NCBI GenBank assembly: GCA_034401135.1
Contig: JAWZSP010000005.1
Span: forward strand, 3,534,001-3,598,000
DNA: 64,000 bases
Source: Volutella citrinella
Lineage: Eukaryota; Ascomycota; Sordariomycetes; Hypocreales; Nectriaceae
Reading direction: 5' to 3'
This document shows positions 56,082 to 64,000 of this stretch, in pieces. Numbering within the stretch: position 1 is the first letter of the stretch; the number at the start of each line of letters is the position of its first letter. Both the position numbers and the translations under genes were made by a program. The notes below the pieces were generated by a model. It saw nothing but the letters and a program-made list of their open reading frames with translations. It did not search any database and was not told where the DNA came from.

Positions 56082-59000
56082 TCACAGCTCCTCATCCTCG
56101 AGCTCGGAAGGCTTCAGCAGACCGCCCACCTTCTGTCTTCGCTCCATGTCGGCCGCCTTGGCATCGCGTTCTAGCTGCTCCTTTTCTTCGGCAAAAAGCT
56201 CGGCATTGTCACCGGCGAACTCCTTCAAGGAGACGAGGAAGTCGCGGAGGTTGAGGCGGAACTTGTCGTATTGGGTGTTGAGCGCAAAGAGGCCCTCGAC
56301 AAATGAAGTGATTTGGCCACTATGATGGGGTTGTCAGCATATTGCTCCAGTTTACGGAGTGGGGGGGACTTACGCTTGGAGATTGGGGAAGGCGTTCTGA
56401 AGCAGGTTGGCCACGAAGTTGCCAAGGAACTCCTTGTTTCCAGTGCCGGCCTGCGCCTGATCGGGGCTATAGATTGGGCCCTGGATCTTGGGTTGCGAAC
56501 CATCCGCAGGTTGAACGTAGTAGAACAGCTTCATAAGCAACATTGACTGGGTCTTAAAGCCAGCCTTGTGGTCATTGTCCGTAACGACGAAGAAGACATC
56601 CTGCAGGATAGTAATAAAGAAACGCTGGAAGAAGGCGTTTGCTGTCTGGACATCGGTCTTCTCCGCAATGTTGGTAATAAGCTCCAGGCACATGTTAAGG
56701 CCAGCTGCCTCGACGTCGCGGTTGTCATGCTTGAATGCCCAGGAGCACGAGTCAATGACAAACTTGAACTGGTTGTTATCCAGCTTGAGCAGGGCTGGGA
56801 AGCAGTGGAGGTTGATAGCCCGTAGAAGGTTGAAAAACTCGACGCGGTGCTCGGGGAATTCCGAAAAGTCCTTGTTGATCATGTCCAGCGTGCATTCGAA
56901 CACGTTCTGCATGATGGTTGGCACCTGGTCTTCCATCAAAGACTGCAACTTTGTTAGCGAGAGGGATTCTATTGGATATCTGCTGGCTGCACGTACCGAG
57001 AGCTTGGAAATAACAGTGGACATGGCCTTGAGAACCTCGGCATCTCTTGCGTTGGGCACATTCCGGTTGTAGTCCACGAGAACGGAGTCCAGCAGAGGAG
57101 GAACCATCTGTGCACGAACTGCCTGGAGATCTTCGGCCTTGTCGACGTAGACCTCGATGAGCTTGAGGATTTCCTTCTTGATGGTTCGCAGACCTCGGAC
57201 CTTGGGCATCTTGGTCGCAATCGTGCCTAAAATTCAAGTTAGGTCGAGCCGTCAGATGAAATGAGTGGGCTGGTCGTTTTACCTTCACGAGCAACAGCCT
57301 CAGAAATTAGAGTGCTGGTCGCGTTGTACATCTGAAGCATGTCGTTGTAGATGCGGCCAATCTGGGGATAGAAGTACGTTCCAACAGACGAGCAGGCCGA
57401 AACGTTTGTCTTCATAATGTTGCCGATGACCTTGATGGTATCGGCGTCCTGCAGGATTGACGGGTTTATCGTTGCCTGCTTGATGATCTCATCCCAGGCG
57501 GCGTTGGGGATGGCCATGAGGTCAGCAAGAAGCCTCTCCTGCTGGTGCTTGTTGCCCTGAGCAGCGACCATGAAGCCGCACGCCTCGTAGAAGGTGTGGA
57601 CCTGCTGAGGAGTCAAGTCGCAAGTGATCTTACCCATGTTCCTAACAATCTCCTCAATGAAGGGCTCCTGCTCGCTAGGCTGGAGAGCAACAAAGTGGCG
57701 TCGGCACTGCCGGGCAATTTTGATGAAAGTATCGCAAGCCATGTCCTGAACACCCTCATGCGATTCGTGCATGAACTCAAACAGCTTGTTGACGACCGTC
57801 TTGAGGAACTTCCAGTGCGCCTTCAGGAATCGCGGGTATTGACCAACAATATACATAATGTTGGAGGCGACGACAGCCTTGTTGTCCTTGCCCCTCTTCA
57901 TCTCAGTCAAGCCAAGAAGGTCCTTGATGACGGTAACCAGGAATCGCTTCTCCGTCTCTTCGTTCATGGCCAGAGAAATGGATCCAATAGCCCAGCAGAG
58001 GACGTTGCAGTTATGCCAGGACCACTCGGTGCCATCGACCTGGCGGGCCAGCTTCTCGGTCATGATATTCTCGGTGTCGACCACGTCCAGGTGAGTCAGG
58101 TAGACGAGGCATTCTCGGATCGTCTTGTAGAGCTGCACAGTATCGCTTTCCTTGACAAACTCGCGGACAATTTCTCCCTCGTCGTTCTCGACAATCAAGA
58201 CTTCCTCGGGACGCACCATCTTCTCAATCATGACTACTCGCAGATTGGATAGAATCTCGTTGTACTTGTGCTTTCGAAGGGGATAGTTGGTGAGCAGCGC
58301 GGGGTTGGGGGCTCCGCTGCCAGACATGCCACCACCGACCATGAGGGGGTTGATATCGGTGATGGGAAGCTGCTGCATCTCCTCGTAAAGCTCCTGGACA
58401 AGCTTCAGCCAGTAATCGAGGGTGATCTTGAAGATCTCTCGGTCGTCGATTTGGGAAATTCGGATCAGGTAGTAGTGGCCGTGGATCAGGTAGTCTCGGT
58501 TGGGCAGGTTCTCAATCAACTACGAAATCAAGTCAGTTTTGGAGTGTAAATAAGATCCTCGCGCGCTCTGAACTTACGTTGAGGTGCATGCCGAAGAAGT
58601 TGCACAGGAACAGAGCAAGATTCTGAATGAATTCCTGGTCCCGTGCGTTGCTGCTGGGGTAAGTCGACTTCAGGTCGAGGGTCACAGGAATGATGTTAGC
58701 AATCGTTGTGAGGACCTCGGTGAACATCTTGACCAGCTGCTCATCATATGAGTTGGGCTGCCCTGGTCCACCAGTCTGTAGACCACCAATCTCGGTGAGG
58801 ACTTGTAGAGTGACATTTCGGAACTCGGGGGTCGAGAGGAAGCGGGTTCGCAGGGTCTCAATAAGCGGAGTCTCGAAAATGTAGCCCAGAGGGATCCAGT
58901 TGCAGAAGCGTAGGAGGGTCTCGAGGGTGGCCTTGACCAGGCTGGCCTGGTTGGCTTCGTTGAGAACTTCTTGGCAGAGGTTGAAAATCTGGGAGAACTC

Positions 59001-59882
59001 GGCGCACATGGTCTGCTTCAGGTTGCGGGTCTTGGTCGAGGTCATCTGCTCGGCCGAATAGTCGAACACCTCTTCGGAGAGAAGGCGCAGGATGATCATG
59101 TTGTTCTCGCAAATGGAAAGGTTGGAGTGGCAAGATGAAATGATCTCGTTGATGAAGGTAGGCCAGTTGTGCGGCCACTCCTGCTTGAGAACTGAGACGA
59201 GGACGAGGTTGAGCTTGTTGAGAAGTGTCTTGTTTTCTCGCAGCGACTCCTCGGAACTTGACGACTGGATGATGAACTGGACAATGAAATTTCGGATTCC
59301 TGGGGAGGTAGTCAGTCAGCGGAAAAGTCGAAACAAGAGAGGGCGGCGAGAAGAGAGTGGCGCACCTTGACACTGGTCCCTGGGGAGGACCTTCCACCTC
59401 GTCATGATAACATTATCCAAAACTTGGAGACCAAGATCTGTCGAGAAGAGTCAGCTAACTTGCACCTTCACTTTGAGAGCCTCATACTGGGAGGGCATTG
59501 GGGCGGGCGACTGGTGAGGGGCAGGCAGGGCAAAGGCCGAGGCTGGGGAACGCACACTTGGTCTGGGGATATTGGGCGTCGGAGAGAATCTTGTCGACGA
59601 GGAGCCAGGCGTCGGGGTCTTCCTTGAACTGGGAAGGCGGTCAGCTTCAGCAAGGGAAAGGCTTGCACAGAGGGACATACCTGGTTGAGGGCGGCCTGGG
59701 CGGCTTTTTGCTGCATCACCAACGTCGGTTAGCTCTACGACATGTCGCGAGAGGCGCGGGGCCTTGGGAAAAGCGTGCACACGCGGGGGCAAAGCAGCGC
59801 GGAAGACATGACGTACCTGGTCGCCGCGGCCCTCGTAGAAGGAGCGGACAGTGTTGTCCAGCTCTTCAATGGTGATGGCCAT
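56082..59882 (-). CDS. crm1: Exportin-1 / CRM1 nuclear export receptor
   Basis: Nine exons on the minus strand: 59817-59882, 59681-59710, 59556-59628, 59366-59437, 58578-59299, 57283-58519, 56997-57226, 56374-56942 and 56082-56319. They encode 1078 residues, the normal CRM1 length, and every junction closes in frame. The N terminus is [20 protein letters not shown]. Importin-beta N and CRM1 HEAT repeats follow, including [14 protein letters not shown], then the NES-groove region with [20 protein letters not shown] and [20 protein letters not shown]. The C-terminal repeats end ELEDEEL. Thr526 in GLTEMKRG (57905-57907) is at the position of the leptomycin-B-reactive Cys528 of human CRM1. Intron 7 (56943-56996) is 54 bp and stop-free in frame. 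CRM1 exports leucine-rich-NES cargo with RanGTP. Confidence 0.97.
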
Positions 59883-59924
59883 GATGTCGGTTGTGTGTGT
59901 CGTACGTCGCAGTCAGGGTCGTGC

Positions 59925-59965
59925 AGGAGGAGGAGGAGGAGGAGGAGGAGGAGGAGGAGGAGGAG
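59925..59965. repeat. AGG trinucleotide tract (~13 units) in the CRM1 leader
   Basis: Uninterrupted AGG/GGA units about 45-85 bp upstream of the CRM1 ATG. On the transcribed strand it is a CCT/CTC pyrimidine tract. It is likely length-variable between strains. Confidence 0.85.
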
Positions 59966-60503
59966 TTGGTTGGGAGAGGCCGGGGATTTGCAGTGCGGCG
60001 CGGCGGGCGGGGGAGGCAGAGCAAAAGAGGCTCCAGGGAGGGGAAGCACCAGTAGTCTCAAGAAAGTACCAGCAGCAGCTGCTGGCGGAAACGGGGAAGA
60101 AAGAGGGGATCGACGCAGCGCACCGGCGATGAACCAAAGCGAGGCTGACGGTGCGACGCGTCGAGGTAATGGGGCTTCCAGAGGAGTCGGTGTGTGGAGG
60201 TGGGAGAAAAAGAGGCAGCTTGAAGAGGGCCAGAGGTTAAGAGCAAAAAGAAGCTGGAACAGATAAAGCTGTTCAGGGCACGCTGCGAGTACTTAGGTCG
60301 GTGAGGTGAGGTGACGGACCAGGCTGGAGATGGAGCCCGGCTTTAGCGGGGTTGCCAGTGCAGTAACCAGCGGCAACTGCTAGAGCTGTGCGCCGCCTGG
60401 GAGTGTTCAGCGCAACAGGCCGCCGCGATGGGCGAGTGTGGTGGTGTGCGGCACCCGTAATTAGCGGGGTTGGAAGCTCTGATGATTTTGCCGGCGGGGC
60501 GTT

Positions 60504-60519
60504 GCCAGGTACCGGTACA
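60504..60519. repeat. 16-bp repeated element, copy 1
   Basis: GCCAGGTACCGGTACA, identical to 61250-61265. It contains the palindrome GTACCGGTAC. Confidence 0.7.
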
Positions 60520-61249
60520 AGACCCGTCCTTCTGGGTCCTTGGGAGCGAGGCTGACTAAATGGCATGTTGGTGTTGCAAATCACGGCTTTTCCATATCAC
60601 TTAGCACGGAAGGTAGCAGGCACGCAGGCAACAGCAGGCAGGCAAGACCGATGAGGCGAATGGCAAAATCTGTTCAGTCACGGGACTCGAATGGCTCAGA
60701 GTGGCGGCCATCGCCTTTCGTATGCTCAGCTGAAAAAAGAACTTCCTTTGTCCATTCTCTCTCTGCACTGAGAGTGCAAGTGACCAGCGAACCAACCAAC
60801 CAACGAGAATGGTTCGAACCGGGCCGTTGCAAGACAGGAAGAGCATCGCCAATCATGTCTTCCCGTTCCCAATGCTGTTCCTCGATAACAGGGCGAAAGA
60901 GGAGAGGGGCTTTGATGAAGGGCGTTTCATCCAACGCCTCATGTCCGGCCTTCCGAGCAACGAACGAACACGTGCTTCAGATGCCTGAGCCACACACAGT
61001 TCCCGATCTGGCCTGCCCATGAGATGCAACCGTGCGCCGGGATGGGAAGTTGCGAACAATCCGTCGTCGCAAGAGCCCACATCCCGGTGGAAGTGACGAG
61101 GCTCGCCCGCCTCACGACCAAGGCGGCCTTACGGGGAGTATTAACCCATGAGAAGCGCTTAGAAATTGCCCGGTGGTCTTGACGCTACCCGCCCAACGTC
61201 ATCTCCAATGCGAGAATAGCCGCCGAAACTCATGACGCCAGAACTGAGG

Positions 61250-61265
61250 GCCAGGTACCGGTACA
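61250..61265. repeat. 16-bp repeated element, copy 2
   Basis: Exact copy of 60504-60519, in the same orientation, 746 bp away. Confidence 0.7.
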
Positions 61266-61761
61266 TGTGACGTCTATCCAGCCTTCCCAGCCCTCCCCAC
61301 CAACCCGATGAGGGAGGTCGCCCAAGAAAGCTCCGGGCGACCAGGTGACGGCCAGACGGCCTAGTGATGGGCCACCCACCCTTGCAGCCTCAGGTCAAGG
61401 TTCGCAGTCCGTCATTTGTTGGAAAAGAAATGAGCTCGCGGCGGTGCGGTTGTGCGCGTATGCGTGTGGCCTCTGCAAAGCGTTTGTAGTCGTCGCCATG
61501 AGTCCACATGGTTGGATGCTGGATGGCGACCTTGCAGCCACACGCTCTGCAGTTCTGCGGCGAGGCACGGCGGCCGTCATGAACCATGGGCGGCCGGTAG
61601 CGTCGGGAATATCACGGCATCGCGACGCATGGCAACAGTTGAATGCGGACGAATGTTCGGAGTGCTTTTCTATTTTGTAAACATCCAGCACCTCTGCCAG
61701 TCCAAAAAACTCAAGGCATAATCGCATTACTCTATTTCCAAATCTACCATTCCGCGTCTAT

Positions 61762-63362
61762 TTACTTCTGGTATCCAGACTCAGCCAGGCTCTCCCGGAG
61801 CGCAGCAAGCGCCTTGTCGATGTCGGATCGACGGGGGTCAGTCTATACACAGGTCTGGTTAGCACCTTTGCGCATCTAGCGGCCACGGCATGTGCAGTTG
61901 TTAACTTACCACGCTGACACCCATGTGTCCGAAGCGGATATATCGGGTCGCAATGGCCTTGTGAATACCACCAGCAAACACAACGCCCTTGGCGGACAGC
62001 TTGGGGATCACATCGGCGATCTGGACACCCTCGGGCAGATAGATGGCCGTCATCGCGTGGGCCTGGTCCTCGGGCTTGGTTGCCACAACCTTGAGTCCGA
62101 GGTCCGCAACGGCCTTCTTGACCTTGTCGGACGCCTCCTTGTGGATCTGAAAGCGCTCAGCAAGCGGCCGGGACAGGATCTGGGTCAGACCGGTGTTGAG
62201 AGCGTGGACGAGCTGGGGCGAAGGGGTGGCAAAGTAAGAGGGCTTCTTAGCCTCGTAGTTCCTCATGACTGTTTGGCACACGGAGGGTCAGCCAACCTAT
62301 CCATCAATGGCCCAGTGTAGGGGTTCAACTCACTTGGCAGCCAGTTCTTGATAGAAGCGAAGTAAGAGGCAGGGGGGGTCTTGCGGTTCTCGAAGACCTT
62401 GAGCGCCCGGCCGCTGAAGAAGGAGATGGACAGACCGGCAGGCACGCCAATGGCCTTCTGGCTGGCCGTGACGACGACATCCAGATCCCACTCATCAAAG
62501 GCAATCTCCTCGCAGGCAACACTGCACACACCGTCGACGACGACGAGCGTCTCGGGGGAGACACGGCGCACCATGGCTGTCAAGTCCTTAAGCTCGCTGA
62601 GCACGCCGGTCGAGGTGTCGACGTGGGTGACGGTCAGGACCTTGTACTTCTTCTCCGAGAGGGCCTTCTCGACGGCAGCAAGCTCTGGGCGGCCGCCAAC
62701 CTCGCCATCGAGCTGGGTGACCTTGGCGCCGTAGGTGGTTAGGCAGTCAGCAAAGCGGTCGCCGAAGTAGCCGGTGCTGAGAAGCAGGACATCCTCGCCG
62801 GCCTCGACCAGGTTGGCGGAGACGAGATCCCAGCCAAGGGTGCCGGAGCCGGAGATGACGAAGGGCTGGGCGGCGGGGTCGGTCGACTGGAAGAGCTGTC
62901 GGAGCTGGGTAAGGGTGTCGCCGAAGACGCTGACGAACTCGGGGCCGACGTGGCTCTCACTGCGGATATGGGCGGTTAGTGGTGGGCCGCGCTTGGGTAC
63001 CTAGATAAGTAGGTAGAGGGTAAGGGAATTTACCTGTAGTGGCTCATGGACTGGAGGACGGCATCGTCGAACTCAATGGGGCCCGGGATGAGCAGGGTCG
63101 AGTGCGGGGGTTGGGTAGACATGGTGGACGAGTTGCGGCGGGTTGATACAGCAGTAGAGGACGTGGCGGTAGGGAAAGGAGAGGGGGGAAGGAGGGGAGA
63201 AGAAGAGGCGGCAGAAGGGGAAGATGAAGGGTTCAAATGCTTCGAGACGAGCGAGATCCTGCCGGCCGACGAGGAGTAGCTCCTGGATGCGGAGGCGGGG
63301 CTGCCCTCGGCGACAGAGCCGGGGCTGCGGGGCACGACGGCCTTGCTGGTGCGTCCCTCCAT
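61762..63362 (-). CDS. agx1: Alanine-glyoxylate aminotransferase (Agx1-like), two in-frame starts
   Basis: Four exons: 63034-63362, 62334-62959, 61910-62268 and 61762-61842. From ATG 63362 the protein has 464 residues; from ATG 63122 (MSTQPPHSTLLIPGPIEFDD) it has 384, the length of yeast Agx1. The extra 80 residues (MEGRTSKAVVPRSPGSVAEG onward, then SRSYSSSAGRISLVSKHLN) are rich in Ser, Arg and Ala and nearly free of acid, like a mitochondrial presequence. The core is a fold-type I PLP enzyme: LIPGPIEFDD, SGSGTLGWDL, VDGVCSVACEEI and TASQKAIGVPAG with the PLP-binding Lys. It converts glyoxylate plus alanine to glycine plus pyruvate. Both start codons may be used. Confidence 0.92.
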
Positions 63363-64000
63363 AGCGATACCTCTCAAGCCAATGCCCCCAAGTTTCAGCG
63401 CCTTCCAACCACTAGCAGCGACACTGCGGGTTCCACCCGATGCCACTCTCCCTACTCCCAGTCGTCCGCCTACTCCTCCTCCTCCCGCTACGGCTGCTGC
63501 GCCGACGCGAAGCAATCGTAGGCCCGCCAGTTTCGATGGGGTGCTGAACCAACCGGGACAGCGATGGAGCGTCTTTCCCCCCGCGAAGGGCGCGGAAGAC
63601 GTCCCGGGTGTATTTGTACTGACAGGCAAGGGCCGTGCCGAGTCCGGAGATTGGTCGCTGTTGGCTCGGATGCAGGTACCGAACGGAAGCTGGCCGAGGG
63701 GTGGTTGCGTCTGCCTTTCAGAGTGTGTTGGTGTGTGTGCGTGAATGTGGTGCGTGGGAGAACAGGTCCGGGTGGGAGAGACGAGAGACCGTGGAGCTGT
63801 TGAAGACGTTGGGCGAACCCACGGCGGCCGATTGGTAATAATGCCATGGGCCAAGCACTTCGCACCATTGGAATGAGGACCGGGTGCCTTAATTGCTCGT
63901 TACTCCTGTGCTCGTAGTACGACTGGGAGCCACTCGACGGCTTCTGTGATCGGTCCCAGGGCTCCTGGCCGGGGTCCAGTAGTGGATTCCTTGGGGCTAT
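63363..64000. other. Upstream region of the aminotransferase gene
   Basis: Open frames continue on both strands but without a methionine in the gene's frame. No other gene was recognised before the window ends. Confidence 0.45.

Larger units (their letters stand above)
59883..61761. other. CRM1 upstream region and AGX1-type gene 3' region
   Basis: 1.9 kb. It holds a GGA/AGG repeat next to the CRM1 start and two copies of a 16-bp element (60504-60519, 61250-61265). No gene seen. Confidence 0.5.

Noticed and set aside
60800..60830. GGTTCGAACC resembling a tRNA T-loop
   Set aside because: No matching A box, anticodon stem or acceptor stem around it.

Overview
The window is nuclear DNA of a filamentous ascomycete, most likely a sordariomycete and possibly of the order Hypocreales. 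The evidence is short introns with GTAAGT-type donors, CTAAC/CTGAC branch sites and CAG/TAG acceptors, a HET-domain gene, a fungal Zn2Cys6 regulator, and full-length proteins of fungal type. The order is an inference from gene content only. No prokaryotic, viral, tRNA, rRNA or intact transposon sequence was recognised.

Layout. 0-6 kb: the 3' part of a RasGEF gene, then 40S protein S0 (minus) and mitochondrial S15-type protein (plus) sharing a 355-bp divergent promoter. 6.5-10.2 kb: a HET-domain allorecognition-type gene and VMA6, both minus. 10.7-18.8 kb: NOP58 (plus) convergent with RPA190, the largest RNA polymerase I subunit (minus). 20-21.2 kb: a stomatin-family SPFH protein. 21.2-24.9 kb: no recognisable gene. 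24.9-25.9 kb: an unrecognised four-exon gene. 26.5-30.7 kb: SEC18/NSF (minus), divergent from a CIR_N-domain splicing-type protein (plus). 30.9-35.2 kb: three conserved-looking proteins of unknown function. 35.2-43.4 kb: an 8.2-kb gene-free tract upstream of the last of these. 43.4-46 kb: two secreted TIL-domain (cysteine-rich protease-inhibitor type) genes. 48.3-52.9 kb: DGK1-type CTP-dependent diacylglycerol kinase (minus) and the DEAD-box helicase SPB4 (plus). 53.6-55 kb: an Upc2-like Zn2Cys6 regulator. 56.1-59.9 kb: the nine-exon exportin gene CRM1. 61.8-63.4 kb: alanine-glyoxylate aminotransferase.

How the genes work together. Much of the window is growth machinery: RPS0, NOP58, RPA190 and SPB4 all serve ribosome production, and the last three carry an AAAAATTT-type core 90-140 bp upstream of their ATGs. 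CRM1 (nuclear export), SEC18 (membrane fusion), VMA6 (V-ATPase) and DGK1 (phospholipid balance) are further housekeeping genes. The accessory part is small: HET gene, TIL pair, orphan gene and the two gene-free tracts.

Exon boundaries were derived by hand from splice consensus and reading-frame closure. Every multi-exon model except the first exon of the mitochondrial S15 gene closes in frame. No clear new multi-gene system was found. The best candidates for a second look are the TIL pair, the orphan gene, the gene with the 8.2-kb upstream tract, and the predicted leptomycin-insensitive CRM1.
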